Assembly (NCBI RefSeq): GCF_007830455.1
Contig: NZ_VLLB01000005.1
Span: forward strand, 186,001 to 250,000
Length of the DNA stretch: 64,000 bases
DNA from: Pseudoduganella lurida
Lineage (GTDB): Bacteria; Pseudomonadota; Gammaproteobacteria; Burkholderiales; Burkholderiaceae_D
Direction: 5' to 3'
The notes under the pieces are model-generated. The model had not been told where the DNA came from. It was given only the letters and a program-made list of their open reading frames with translations, and did no database searches. The translations under genes and the position numbers were made by a program. This document shows, one piece after another, positions 17,462 through 26,602 of the stretch; within the stretch, counting starts at the first letter, position 1, and every line of letters starts with the position of its first letter.

Positions 17462-18366
17462 GCCAGCCAGTCGCGGTGCGGCAGGAAGTCGGTGTACAGC
17501 GCCGCTTCCGGCGTGCCGTCCGCCGGCTGCCAGTCGTAGCGCCACTTCACCACCGGCGGCATCGACATCAGGATCGCTTCCGTGCGGCCGCCCGACTGCA
17601 GGCCGAACAGCGTGCCGCGGTCGAACACCAGGTTGAACTCCACATAGCGGCCGCGCCGGTAGGCCTGGAAATCGCGTTCCCGCTCGCCGTATGCGGTATC
17701 GCGGCGGTTCTGCACGATCGGCAGGTAGGCGCCGAGAAAACCGTCGCCCACGCTCTGCAGCATGGCGAAGCTGGTGGCGAAATCGGCGTCGTTGAAGTCG
17801 TCGAAGAAGATGCCGCCCACGCCGCGCGCTTCCTGGCGGTGCTTCAGGTAGAAGTAATCGTCGCACCAGGCCTTGAAGCGCGGGTGCAGGTCGGCGCCGA
17901 ACGGCTCCACCATCGCCTTGCAGCTGCGGTGGAAGTGCCGCACGTCCGCCAGGTTGCCGTAGTAGGGCGTCAGGTCCAGGCCACCGCCGAACCACCACAC
18001 CGGCGTGCCGTCCTCCATCGAGGTGGAGAAGAAGCGCACGTTCATGTGCACGGTCGGCACGTACGGATTACGGGGATGCAGCACGAGCGAGACGCCCATC
18101 GCTTCCCACGCACGTCCGCCGATGCCGGGCCGGTGCGCCGCGGCCGATGCCGGCAGCTTGGCACCCGTCACGTGCGAAAAATTGCAGCCGCCCCGTTCGA
18201 ACAGGTTGCCTTCCTCGACCAGCCGCGAGATGCCGCCGCCGCCTTCCGGCCGCTGCCACGCATCGCGCAGGAACGGCGTGCCGTCGGCCTCCTCGAGCGC
18301 GGACACGATGCGCTGCTGGAGGTCGATCAGGTAGGCCTTGACGGTGTCGGGAGCGGGCAGGGACAT
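17458..18366 (-). CDS. hemF: Aerobic coproporphyrinogen III oxidase
   Basis: A 302-residue oxygen-dependent enzyme that converts coproporphyrinogen III to protoporphyrinogen IX in haem synthesis. Full length. Conserved blocks: [24 protein letters not shown] (about 39-62), [26 protein letters not shown], and [31 protein letters not shown] near 238-268. Coupled to nadD by a 4-base overlap. A 24-bp inverted repeat separates it from purD upstream. Confidence 0.97.
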   Translation of the reverse strand: MSLPAPDTVKAYLIDLQQRIVSALEEADGTPFLRDAWQRPEGGGGISRLVEEGNLFERGGCNFSHVTGAKLPASAAAHRPGIGGRAWEAMGVSLVLHPRNPYVPTVHMNVRFFSTSMEDGTPVWWFGGGLDLTPYYGNLADVRHFHRSCKAMVEPFGADLHPRFKAWCDDYFYLKHRQEARGVGGIFFDDFNDADFATSFAMLQSVGDGFLGAYLPIVQNRRDTAYGERERDFQAYRRGRYVEFNLVFDRGTLFGLQSGGRTEAILMSMPPVVKWRYDWQPADGTPEAALYTDFLPHRDWLA

Positions 18367-18385
18367 GGGTTCTCGAAAAGGGAAA

Positions 18386-18445
18386 ATCGGGGACAGGCAC
18401 CGATTTTCCGGAAATCTTTCTGGAAAATCGGTGCCTGTCCCCGAT
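18386..18445. repeat. Perfect 24-bp inverted repeat between purD and hemF
   Basis: Arms at 18386-18409 and 18422-18445 (core GGGGACAGGCACCGATTTTC) are exact reverse complements around a 12-base centre. Same kind of dispersed element as at 3171 and 3802. In RNA it forms a long stem between purD and hemF on the minus strand and could act as a terminator, processing site or 3' stabiliser; there is no T-run. Confidence 0.88.
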
Positions 18446-18451
18446 GTCGGG

Positions 18452-19720
18452 TCAGTGTTTCAGGCCGCGCCAACCGATGTCGCGGCGGTACTGCATGCCG
18501 TTGAAACGGATCTTGTCGACCACCTCGTAGGCCTGCTTCTGCGCCAGTTTGACCGAATCGCCGAGACCGACGACGCACAATACGCGTCCGCCCGAGGTCA
18601 GCAGCTGGCCATCGCTCTCCACCGTGCCGGCGTGGAAGGTGACGGATTCCGGCGTTTCGGCCGGGATGCCGTCAATGGCATCGCCCTTCACGGGATTGTC
18701 CGGATAGCCGGCGGCGGCCAGCACCACGCCCACGGCGGTGCGGCGGTCCCATTCCAGGCCCACGGCGTCCAGCGTGCCGTTCACGGCATGTTCCATCACG
18801 CCCACCAGGTCCGTCTTCAGGCGCGCCATGATGGGCTGCGTTTCCGGGTCGCCCATGCGGCAGTTGAATTCCAGCGTCCTCGGGTTGCCGGCCGCGTCGA
18901 TCATCAGGCCCGCGTACAGGAAGCCGGAGAACGGAATGCCGTCCTTCGCCATGCCGGCAATCGTCGGGTTGATGATTTCGCGCATCACGCGGGCATGCAT
19001 CGCCGGCGTGACGATCGGGGCGGGCGAATACGCGCCCATGCCGCCCGTGTTCGGGCCCTGGTCGGCATCCTGCAGGCGCTTGTGGTCCTGGCTGGTGGCC
19101 AGCGGCAGCACGTTCTTGCCATCGCACATGACGATGAACGACGCTTCCTCGCCGGCCAGGAATTCCTCGATGACGATGCGCGCGCCGGCGTCGCCGAAGC
19201 GGTTGTCCGACAGCATGTGCTCGACCGCCTGGTGCGCTTCTTCCAGCGTCAGCGCCACGACCACGCCCTTGCCGGCGGCCAGGCCGTCGGCCTTGATGAC
19301 GATCGGTGCGCCTTTCGCGTCGATGTAGGCATGGGCCGGTGCCGCCTCGCTGAACGTTTCGTATTCGGCGGTGGGAATGCCATGGCGCTTCATGAACGCC
19401 TTGGCGAAGTCCTTCGACGATTCCAGCTGCGCCGCTTCCTTCGTGGGGCCGAACACCTTCAGGCCCCGCGCACGGAACAGGTTGACGATGCCGCCGGCCA
19501 GCGGCGTTTCCGGGCCGACCACCGTCAGCGCCACGTGTTCGCGGATCACGAACTCGGCAAGCTCGTTCAGGTCCGTGATGGCCACGTTCTGCAGCCGGTC
19601 ATCGCGCGCCGTGCCGCCATTGCCGGGCGCCACATAGACGATCTGCACCCGTTCCGATTGGGCCAATTTCCACGCCAGCGCATGCTCGCGGCCGCCGGAG
19701 CCGACTACCAGGATTTTCAT
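18452..19720 (-). CDS. purD: Phosphoribosylamine-glycine ligase
   Basis: A 422-residue ATP-grasp enzyme, step two of purine synthesis. Start ATG at 19720 gives the family N-terminus [22 protein letters not shown]. Further marks: [53 protein letters not shown] (ATP-grasp), [17 protein letters not shown] and the C-terminal [15 protein letters not shown]. Runs in the same direction as yebC (upstream) and hemF (downstream). Confidence 0.97.
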   Translation of the reverse strand: MKILVVGSGGREHALAWKLAQSERVQIVYVAPGNGGTARDDRLQNVAITDLNELAEFVIREHVALTVVGPETPLAGGIVNLFRARGLKVFGPTKEAAQLESSKDFAKAFMKRHGIPTAEYETFSEAAPAHAYIDAKGAPIVIKADGLAAGKGVVVALTLEEAHQAVEHMLSDNRFGDAGARIVIEEFLAGEEASFIVMCDGKNVLPLATSQDHKRLQDADQGPNTGGMGAYSPAPIVTPAMHARVMREIINPTIAGMAKDGIPFSGFLYAGLMIDAAGNPRTLEFNCRMGDPETQPIMARLKTDLVGVMEHAVNGTLDAVGLEWDRRTAVGVVLAAAGYPDNPVKGDAIDGIPAETPESVTFHAGTVESDGQLLTSGGRVLCVVGLGDSVKLAQKQAYEVVDKIRFNGMQYRRDIGWRGLKH

Positions 19721-19810
19721 AAGAATTGATGGTTTGGGTGTTGGGAAGCTGCTTGCGGATGGCGGCGGGGCGGGTGCGCATCCGGAAACGGCCTCGGTGT
19801 GGATCGGGTT

Positions 19811-19835
19811 GGGCCTGTCCGGCAAGGACAGGCCC
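19811..19835. repeat. Strong hairpin between yebC and purD
   Basis: GGGCCTGTCC, loop GGCAA, GGACAGGCCC: a perfect 10-bp stem with 5-base loop. No T-run follows on either strand, so a classical terminator is unlikely. Its GGCCTGTCC arm resembles the dispersed repeat family seen at 18.4 kb. Confidence 0.7.
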
Positions 19836-19854
19836 GGGCAGGTCATCTGCCGCG

Positions 19855-20580
19855 TCAGTCTTCGATGACGGCGTTGGTATAGACTTCCTGCGTGTCGTCC
19901 AGGTTCTCCAGCGCATCGAGCAGCTTCTGCATCTTGATGGCCTCGTCGCCCGTGAACGTGGTTTCGGTGGCGGGCTTCATGATGATCTCGGCCACCTCGG
20001 CCTTGAAGCCGGCCGCTTCCAGCGCTTCCTTGACGGGGGCGAAATCGTGCGGTGCGCACAGCACTTCGAAGCCGCCTTCGTCGTCCGTCACCACGTCTTC
20101 GGCACCCGCTTCGAGCGCCGCTTCCATCAGCTTCGCTTCATCGGTGCCGGGGGCGAACAGGAACTGGCCGCAGTGCTGGAACAGGAACGACACGGAATTT
20201 TCCGTGCCCATGTTGCCGCCGAACTTGCTGAACGCGTGGCGCACTTCGGCCACGGTGCGGACGCGGTTGTCCGTCATGCAGTCGACGATGATCGCGGCGC
20301 CGCCGATGCCGTAGCCCTCGTAGCGCACTTCCTCGTAATTGGCGCCGTCGTCGCCGCCGGTGCCACGCGAGATGGCGCGCGCCACGTTGTCCTTCGGCAT
20401 GTTGGCGTCTGCCGCCTTGTCGATCGCAAGACGCAGGCGCGGATTGGACGTGACATCGCCGCCACCCATGCGTGCGGCGACGGTGATCTCCTTGATCAGG
20501 CGTGTCCAGATCTTGCCGCGCTTGGCATCCGTGGCAGCCTTTTTATGCTTGATGTTGGCCCATTTGCTGTGTCCAGCCAT
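19855..20580 (-). CDS. yebC: YebC/PmpR family protein
   Basis: A 241-residue member of the YebC family (TACO1-like), long annotated as a DNA-binding regulator and now also linked to translation through difficult peptide stretches. Start ATG 20580 gives [22 protein letters not shown]. Other marks: [19 protein letters not shown] and [23 protein letters not shown]. Last gene in the upstream direction of the purD-hemF-nadD run. Confidence 0.96.
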   Translation of the reverse strand: MAGHSKWANIKHKKAATDAKRGKIWTRLIKEITVAARMGGGDVTSNPRLRLAIDKAADANMPKDNVARAISRGTGGDDGANYEEVRYEGYGIGGAAIIVDCMTDNRVRTVAEVRHAFSKFGGNMGTENSVSFLFQHCGQFLFAPGTDEAKLMEAALEAGAEDVVTDDEGGFEVLCAPHDFAPVKEALEAAGFKAEVAEIIMKPATETTFTGDEAIKMQKLLDALENLDDTQEVYTNAVIED

Positions 20581-20695
20581 GTTCGGTCTTCCTTGGAGGG
20601 TATGCAATCGAGGGCGGTATTCTAGCATACCGTCCCTCGGCATTTCCGCCGCCGGGAAGCCGCGGCCGGGGGCTCCGGCCCCCGTCAGGAAGTGG

Positions 20696-21517
20696 TCAGG
20701 CCGGGGTGAACAGCGTGTACTCGATGCCATCCTTGATGGCGCCGATCACCTGGGCCTGGTTCTCCGCACTCTCGGCAAAGCCCAGCAGGATGTTTTCCCG
20801 GGTCTGGCCCAGCGAGATGGCATGCAGCCAAGAATCCAGGCCCGGCTGGTCCGGCTCGCGGTGCAGCGCGTTATGGTACAGCTTGGTCAGGAATTCCGTA
20901 TCGGTGGCATTGCCGTACTCGGCGCGGAATTCGTCGCTGTTGAAGAAGCCGGAAGCGATGTCGTTCATGCTCCAGCCGCGGTCCTCGCGGATGCTCATCC
21001 AGAAGCCCTGGCCTGCCAGGTCCGGTTTGCGGTCGAACGCCGCCTGGTACAGGCGGTAGATCTGGCCGGCGTTGCCGTCGATGTCATAGGCGATCGACAC
21101 GTTGTCGAAGCTCACGCGTTCCACGGAAGTAAGGCTGTCGCTCACTCCGCTGCCGTTGACACTGACCGGCATGCCGTTCTGGCGGGCGATCGTGTAGTCG
21201 GCCATATTGCCGGCATAGATGGCGGTGTCGTAGCCGCCGCCGCCGATCAGCTGGTTTGCACCGGCGCCGCCGATCAGGAAGTCGTGGCCCGAGCCGCCCG
21301 TCAGCACGTCGTTGCCGTTGCCGCCATCGAGGCGGTCGCCCATGTAATCCGGCACCGAGACACCGTTGACGCTGTATTCCGTGCTGTTCAGGTTGTCGTC
21401 GCCGCCGAGGCCGATCAGCCAGTCGTGGCCGCCCTGACCATACAGCACGTCCGTGCCGTCCGTACCGGTAATCTTGTCGTCGCCACTCGTACCGCCTGCC
21501 ACCAAGCCTTCTGCCAT
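20696..21517 (-). CDS. RTX-repeat protein with DUF4214 domain
   Basis: A 273-residue acidic protein without a signal peptide, probably a type I secretion substrate. Residues 10-100 hold calcium-binding RTX nonapeptides ([32 protein letters not shown]). Residues ~150-270 form a DUF4214 region ([20 protein letters not shown], a second turn [19 protein letters not shown]). This layout is common in Oxalobacteraceae surface and S-layer-linked proteins. The start at 21517 is chosen because the long frame beyond it is not protein-like; the AGGAACG site before the ATG is weak to fair. No secretion genes nearby. Confidence 0.88.
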   Translation of the reverse strand: MAEGLVAGGTSGDDKITGTDGTDVLYGQGGHDWLIGLGGDDNLNSTEYSVNGVSVPDYMGDRLDGGNGNDVLTGGSGHDFLIGGAGANQLIGGGGYDTAIYAGNMADYTIARQNGMPVSVNGSGVSDSLTSVERVSFDNVSIAYDIDGNAGQIYRLYQAAFDRKPDLAGQGFWMSIREDRGWSMNDIASGFFNSDEFRAEYGNATDTEFLTKLYHNALHREPDQPGLDSWLHAISLGQTRENILLGFAESAENQAQVIGAIKDGIEYTLFTPA

Positions 21518-21727
21518 GATCGTTCCTTTAAATGAGGTAATAAAAGTGCAATGACACTTTTGTAATAAAAAAATGCTACGCTGAACCGGCCGCGTTGTCG
21601 AATGGCGGTATTCAATCGTGCGCGGCCCGGCAGTCGGTGCAACGGCATGCCGCTCGGCCACCACAATTGCCGCGGTTGAATAGTTGAGCAGTCGGCAACA
21701 CCACGGGTTTCGCCGTACAATGGGGGG

Positions 21728-22663
21728 ATGGACAAAACGATCACGAGCACGCCGGCGAGCGTGCGCACGGCGTACCTGGGCGGGCTGGCGATCGCCGTCG
21801 GCGGGGCCGTGCTGTTTTCCACCAAGGCCGTGGTGGCCAAGCTGCTGTACCGCTACCACATCGACGCCGTTACGCTGATCGCCTTCCGCATGCTGTTCTC
21901 GCTGCCCGTGTTTGCCGCCGTGGCGCTGTGGCAGATGCGCACCGCGCCGCCGCTGTCGAACGGCGACCGCTGGCGCCTGGTGGCGCTGGGCCTGGTTGGC
22001 TACTATCTCTCCAGCTTCCTCGATTTCCTCGGCCTCCAATACATTACGGTGGGCCTCGAACGCCTCATCCTGTTCCTCACGCCCACCTTCGTGCTGCTGA
22101 TCTCGGCGACCTTCCTGCGCCAGCACATCGGCCGCGTGCAATGGCTGGCGCTGGCCGTCTGCTATGTGGGCATCGTGCTGGTGTTCGTGCACGACCTGGT
22201 GGGCGGCAGCCCGAACGTGATGCTCGGCTCGCTGCTGGTGCTGGGCTCGGCCGCCGCCTATGCGGCCTACCTGTTGATGTCCGGCGAGATGGTCAAGCGC
22301 ATCGGCTCCCTGCGGCTGGTGGCGTATGCGATGTGCGTGTCGAGCGCCGCGTGCCTGCTGCAGTTCTTCGTGCTGCGGCCCGTTTCGGGGCTGGTGCAGC
22401 CGCTGCCCGTCTATGGCCTGTCGCTGGTGAACGGCCTGCTGTGCACCGTGGCGCCCGTGTTCATGACGATGATCGCCGTGCAGCGCATCGGCGCCGGCGT
22501 GGCCTCGCAGGCCGGCATGATCGGCCCCGTCTCCACGCTGTTCCTCGGTGCCGTGATCCTGGGCGAGCCCGTCACCAGCTGGCAGCTGGGCGGCACGGCG
22601 CTGGTGCTGGCCGGGATCTATTTGCTGTCCCACGCCAAACCTACGCAGTCCAAACCCGGATAA
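21728..22663 (+). CDS. EamA/DMT-family transporter
   Basis: A 311-residue inner-membrane protein with ten predicted helices in two EamA repeats. Marks of the fold include [19 protein letters not shown] at the start and the second repeat beginning near [29 protein letters not shown], ending with [24 protein letters not shown]. Likely exports a metabolite or amino acid; substrate not predictable. Followed after 14 bases by mgsA and then a quinone oxidoreductase, same strand, so these three may share a transcript. Confidence 0.88.
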   Translation: MDKTITSTPASVRTAYLGGLAIAVGGAVLFSTKAVVAKLLYRYHIDAVTLIAFRMLFSLPVFAAVALWQMRTAPPLSNGDRWRLVALGLVGYYLSSFLDFLGLQYITVGLERLILFLTPTFVLLISATFLRQHIGRVQWLALAVCYVGIVLVFVHDLVGGSPNVMLGSLLVLGSAAAYAAYLLMSGEMVKRIGSLRLVAYAMCVSSAACLLQFFVLRPVSGLVQPLPVYGLSLVNGLLCTVAPVFMTMIAVQRIGAGVASQAGMIGPVSTLFLGAVILGEPVTSWQLGGTALVLAGIYLLSHAKPTQSKPG

Positions 22664-22677
22664 CAAGAGACAAAGAC

Positions 22678-23088
22678 ATGACCGCTCCCCGCATCGCCCT
22701 GATCGCCCACGACCGCAAGAAGGACGACATGATCGCCCTGGCCGGCCAGTACGTGGACTTCCTGCGCCGCTGCACGCTGACGGCCACCGGCACCACCGGC
22801 GGGCGCCTGGCTGCCGAACTCGGCCTGACGGTCGACCGCAAGCATTCCGGCCCGCTGGGCGGCGACCTGCAGATCGGCGCACTGCTGGTGGAGGACCGCA
22901 TCGATGCCGTGATCTTCCTGCGCGACCCCATGACGCCGCAGCCCCACGAGCCGGACATCAACGCGCTGGTGCGCGCCTGCGACGTGCACGACGTGGCCTG
23001 CGCCACCAATGTATCGACGGCGCATCTCGTGCTCGATCAGCTGCAACTGCAGTTTGCAAACGAATCCACTGCGAAGGAGTCACCATGA
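22678..23088 (+). CDS. mgsA: Methylglyoxal synthase
   Basis: A 136-residue cytosolic enzyme converting dihydroxyacetone phosphate to methylglyoxal, a bypass of lower glycolysis under phosphate limitation. Marks: [13 protein letters not shown] at the N-terminus, phosphate-binding [20 protein letters not shown] with the catalytic-type Asp, and [32 protein letters not shown]. Stop overlaps the next start (ATGA at 23085). The coupled partner is a zinc-free quinone oxidoreductase, which may help dispose of reactive carbonyls (inference). Confidence 0.96.
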   Translation: MTAPRIALIAHDRKKDDMIALAGQYVDFLRRCTLTATGTTGGRLAAELGLTVDRKHSGPLGGDLQIGALLVEDRIDAVIFLRDPMTPQPHEPDINALVRACDVHDVACATNVSTAHLVLDQLQLQFANESTAKESP

Positions 23089-24062
23089 GCAAGGCAATCC
23101 GCGTAGCCCGGACCGGCGGCCCGGAAGTGATGGAGTATGTCGACGTCGAGGTGGGCGCGCCCGGTCCCGGCGAAGTCACCGTGAAGCACGAGGCCATCGG
23201 CGTCAACTTCATCGACGTCTACTTCCGCACCGGCCTGTATCCGCAGCCGCTGCCGAACGGGCTGGGCATGGAAGGCGCCGGCACGGTGGAAGCGGTGGGC
23301 GAGGGCGTCACCCACGTCAAGGTGGGCGACCGGGTGGCGTATGCGGGCCGCCCGAACGGCTCCTATGCGCAGGTGCGCAACATGCCGGGCGACCTGCTGG
23401 TGGTGCTGCCGGACCATATCGCCTTCGACACGGCCGCCGCCATGATGCTGCAGGGGATGACGGCCCAGTACCTGCTCCATCGCACCGCGCACCTGAAACC
23501 GGGGGACACGATCCTGTGGCATGCGGCCGCCGGCGGCGTGGGCCTGATCGCCTGCCAGTGGGCCAGGGTGATGGGCGTGAACCTGATCGGCACCGTGGGC
23601 TCCGAGGAAAAGGCCGCGCTGGCGATCGAGAACGGCGCCACGCATGTCATCAACTACCGCAAGGAGAACTTCACGGAACGGGTGAAGGCGCTGACGGGCG
23701 GCGAGGGCGTGTCCGTCGTCTACGACTCGATCGGCAAGGACACCTTTACCGGGTCGCTCGACTGCCTGAAGCCGCTGGGCCTGATGGTCAGCTTCGGCAA
23801 CGCCTCCGGCACCGTGCCGCCGTTCGCGCCGAGCGAGCTGCAGTCGCGCGGCTCGCTGTTCCTGACGCGCCCCACGATGATGCATTACACGGCCAAGCGG
23901 GAAGACCTGGAAGCCACGGCCAAATCGCTGTTCGGCGTGGTCTCCAGCGGAGAGGTGAAGATCGCCGTCCACCAGCGCTACCGCCTGCAGGACGTGGCGC
24001 AGGCGCACAGTGACCTGGAGTCGCGCAAGACGACGGGTTCTTCCATCCTCATCCCGCACTAA
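23085..24062 (+). CDS. NADPH:quinone oxidoreductase (zinc-free MDR)
   Basis: A 325-residue medium-chain reductase resembling QorA. N-terminal GroES-like part ([34 protein letters not shown]), then nucleotide-binding [25 protein letters not shown] (AAxGGVG) near 140-165. No structural zinc cysteines, which fits Qor rather than alcohol dehydrogenase. Translationally coupled to mgsA (4-base overlap). Reduces quinones or possibly reactive aldehydes or ketones with NADPH. Confidence 0.93.
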   Translation: MSKAIRVARTGGPEVMEYVDVEVGAPGPGEVTVKHEAIGVNFIDVYFRTGLYPQPLPNGLGMEGAGTVEAVGEGVTHVKVGDRVAYAGRPNGSYAQVRNMPGDLLVVLPDHIAFDTAAAMMLQGMTAQYLLHRTAHLKPGDTILWHAAAGGVGLIACQWARVMGVNLIGTVGSEEKAALAIENGATHVINYRKENFTERVKALTGGEGVSVVYDSIGKDTFTGSLDCLKPLGLMVSFGNASGTVPPFAPSELQSRGSLFLTRPTMMHYTAKREDLEATAKSLFGVVSSGEVKIAVHQRYRLQDVAQAHSDLESRKTTGSSILIPH

Positions 24063-24064
24063 GC

Positions 24065-24187
24065 ATGGGCGGCCCCACCGACGATGACGACGGCAGCCCC
24101 AAGTTCGGGCGCCTCTTGATCGTGCTGCTGCTGGCCGTCGCGCTGGTCGGCGTGCTCACCTTTGCCAGCGAGGCCTATTTCTCGTGA
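24065..24187 (+). CDS. 40-residue single-pass membrane peptide
   Basis: Reads MGGPTDDDDGSPKFGRL, then a strong helix LIVLLLAVALVGVLTFA, then SEAYFS. An acidic head (DDDD), then one membrane segment at about 17-34. It begins two bases after the quinone oxidoreductase stop and its TGA overlaps the GTG of the peptidase gene (GTGA at 24184), so it is coupled on the downstream side. Too short for most gene finders. Unknown function; could be a membrane tether or a leader cistron for the peptidase. Confidence 0.75.
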   Translation: MGGPTDDDDGSPKFGRLLIVLLLAVALVGVLTFASEAYFS

Positions 24188-25677
24188 GGCGCCTGCTGCT
24201 TGCCCTGGTACTGCCGGGTGCAATGGCTGCCACGCCGGCCGCCGAACCCGTCCTGCCCGCCACGCCAGCCGCCTGGCAGGCCGCCGCCATGCGCGACATC
24301 GCGGCCGGCTACGAGGTCACGCTGGCCAAGCATGCCGGCGCGCTCGATCCGCACAACCCCGCGTTCACGGCCGACCTGGCGAAGGCGCGCGACCATGGCC
24401 TGGCGCTGGCCGCGCGCGTCACGAATGCGCAGGGCTATGCCGCGGCGCTGCAGGGGTTCACCGTGCGCATCCACGACGGCCATGCCGGCCTGCGCGAGCG
24501 GTTCGACCTGGCCGCCAGCGTACCGCCACGGTGGCCCGGTTTCGTGGCGGCCTGGCGCGGCGACCTGTTCGTGTATGCGGCCGAGGGCGATGCGGCCCGG
24601 GCCGGCGAGCGCATCGTGTCATGCGACGGCAGGACCGCGCGCCAGCTCATGGAAGACAACGTGTTTGCCTTCCAGGGCCGCAGCGACGAGGCGGGGCAGT
24701 GGTGGAGCGAGGCGCCGTACCTGTTCAGCGACACGCACAATCCCTTCGTGGCGCGGCCGCAGCGCTGCGTGTTCGAACAGGCCGGCCGACGTGTCACGCG
24801 CGAGCTGCACTGGCGTCCGGCCACGGCTCAGGCCCGCACCTGGCAGGAGGGCACGATGACGGCCGATACGCTGCCGGTGGGGCTGACGGAACCCCGCCCG
24901 GGCCTGTTCTGGATGGCGATGCCCACGTTCAAGCCGAACGATGCCGAACGCGCCGCCTACCACGCTGTGCGGACACGCATCGCCACGGGGCGTGACGCCT
25001 TCCTGCGGGCGCAGGCGGTGGTGGTCGACCTGCGCCGCAACAGCGGCGGCAATTCCACCTGGAGCCGCGATTTCGCCATGGCCCTGTGGGGCGAGGACCG
25101 GGTGCGCCGGCGTGCCGCTGCCGCCACGCGGGACGAGCGCACGTGGTATCGCGCGTCCGCCGGCAACATCGCGCACTACCGCCAGGCGCGGGACATGTTC
25201 CAGGCACAGGGCGAAACGGCGACCGTGCGCCTGCTGGAGGAAATCGGCACGGGCATGCTGGCCGCGCAGGCAGCCGGCCAGCCCTACTGGATCAAGGGTG
25301 ATGCCGGCGACGACGCGCCCCCGCCCCCGGCGGACCCGGCGAGCGACCAGCCGGGCGACCCCGCGCCGTTCACCCGGCCCGTGTACGTGATCGTGCCCGG
25401 CGACTGTGCCAGCGCCTGCCTGGATGCGGTGGATGTGTTCAAGCTGTTCGCGAACACGAAACTGGTCGGCGCCCCCAGCTCGGCCGATTCGACCTACATG
25501 GACGTGCGCCGCCAGGAACTGCCGGGCGGCCTGGCCCGCGTGCTGGTGCCGACGAAGCTGTATGTGAACCGGCCGCGCGGCAATGGCCAGTTCTACCGGC
25601 CGGACATTCCCGTCACCACCGTGCAGTGGAACCGGGCGGACTTCCAGCGCGTGATCGAGGATGACCTGAAACGCTGA
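24184..25677 (+). CDS. Secreted S41-family peptidase-like protein
   Basis: A 497-residue exported protein with a signal peptide (MRRLLLALVLPGAMAATPA). The second half has the C-terminal-processing-protease fold: VVVDLRRNSGGNSTWSRDF (about 280-298), and the region that normally holds the nucleophile reads VPGDCASACLDAVDVFKLF (about 404-422), with Ser in DCASAC. No PDZ domain is clear, so this is an S41-like member of the interphotoreceptor/tail-specific group. GTG start at 24184 overlaps the 40-residue peptide's stop. Enzyme activity probable, substrate unknown. Confidence 0.85.
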   Translation: MRRLLLALVLPGAMAATPAAEPVLPATPAAWQAAAMRDIAAGYEVTLAKHAGALDPHNPAFTADLAKARDHGLALAARVTNAQGYAAALQGFTVRIHDGHAGLRERFDLAASVPPRWPGFVAAWRGDLFVYAAEGDAARAGERIVSCDGRTARQLMEDNVFAFQGRSDEAGQWWSEAPYLFSDTHNPFVARPQRCVFEQAGRRVTRELHWRPATAQARTWQEGTMTADTLPVGLTEPRPGLFWMAMPTFKPNDAERAAYHAVRTRIATGRDAFLRAQAVVVDLRRNSGGNSTWSRDFAMALWGEDRVRRRAAAATRDERTWYRASAGNIAHYRQARDMFQAQGETATVRLLEEIGTGMLAAQAAGQPYWIKGDAGDDAPPPPADPASDQPGDPAPFTRPVYVIVPGDCASACLDAVDVFKLFANTKLVGAPSSADSTYMDVRRQELPGGLARVLVPTKLYVNRPRGNGQFYRPDIPVTTVQWNRADFQRVIEDDLKR

Positions 25678-25694
25678 ACGCGGCAGGCACGGAC

Positions 25695-25724
25695 AAAAAA
25701 AATGCCTCCGCTGGCGGAGGCATT
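25695..25724 (-). terminator. Rho-independent terminator for the DUF4136 lipoprotein gene
   Basis: Stem AATGCCTCCG / CGGAGGCATT (25701-25710 and 25715-25724), 4-base loop, and an A-run at 25695-25702 that reads as a T-run on the minus strand. The gene at 25742-26401 ends 18 bases before it. The plus-strand peptidase gene ends 24 bases to its left and may also use the stem. Confidence 0.88.
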
Positions 25725-25741
25725 CGATACGGCTGGCAGGC

Positions 25742-26401
25742 TTACTGCAGGTCGAGATCGACGCGCTTTTCCTTGCCGCTCTCGCCCGGGAACCCCGTGA
25801 AGGCACTCTGCACCAGCAGGGGCATCACGGCCGGCGTGGACTTCTTGCGGCTGGTGTTCTGCACCGTCACGTCGTACAGCTTCTTGCCGTACTTGTCGTT
25901 GATCTTCACGTTCAGCTTGCGCTCGTAGTCGTGATAGATCACTTCGCGATAGTCGGTCGGGCCGTACATCCACGGATCGTAATACGGCCGGAAGCCGTAG
26001 TAGCGGTAGCCGAAGCGGCTCGGGTAGAAGCCCCGGTAGCGCGGGCCGTAGAAGCCGCCGCCGTACATGCCCCAGTAAGGGCTGGTCATGAACGGATCGC
26101 TGGCGACCAGGCGGCGCGACTGGCGGTCGATGGTGGAAAAGCCCATGTCCACCGTCAGCTTGGCCTGCTCGATCGATGGCGCCTGCGCGAAGCCCAGCTT
26201 GGCCAGCTCATTGGCCACCAGGCCCTGGTAGCTGCGGTATTCCAGCGTGTCCTCGCTCGGCGTGGGTGTATCGAATACGTAAGTCTTGTCCTGCAGTTCC
26301 GCCGGCCACTGGTGGAACACCGTGACATCGCTGCGGATCGTCGTTGCACACCCGCCGAGCAGCAGGCTGCCCGCTGCGACGAGGATGGCTAAGGATTTCA
26401 T
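25742..26401 (-). CDS. DUF4136 outer-membrane-type lipoprotein
   Basis: A 219-residue lipoprotein: lipobox LLLGGC with Cys at about residue 18 after a short leader. The middle matches DUF4136 (VFDTPTPSEDTLEYRSYQGLVANELAKLGF). A striking Tyr/Gly/Phe-Arg-rich insert (about 108-150, GMYGGGFYGPRYRGFYPSRF and so on) precedes the beta-rich C-terminal part. Such proteins sit at the outer membrane; role unknown. It has its own terminator and a 201-base upstream region shared with divergent pepN. Confidence 0.9.
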   Translation of the reverse strand: MKSLAILVAAGSLLLGGCATTIRSDVTVFHQWPAELQDKTYVFDTPTPSEDTLEYRSYQGLVANELAKLGFAQAPSIEQAKLTVDMGFSTIDRQSRRLVASDPFMTSPYWGMYGGGFYGPRYRGFYPSRFGYRYYGFRPYYDPWMYGPTDYREVIYHDYERKLNVKINDKYGKKLYDVTVQNTSRKKSTPAVMPLLVQSAFTGFPGESGKEKRVDLDLQ

Positions 26402-26602
26402 GTTTCGCTCCCAGAAAATTTATTTTCCCACGTTCCAGTGTAGGCCCGCCGTGGTGCGACCGTTCGATTATTACAGAATGTTACGGGGTGCAACGTTCAG
26501 GAAAAGATTCAGGCACCGCCGGACGAATCGGCACGATTGGGGCCATGCCCGTACCCGGTGTTGGTAAAATATTCTTTTGTCCCCATCGAAGGTGACTGCC
26601 TC

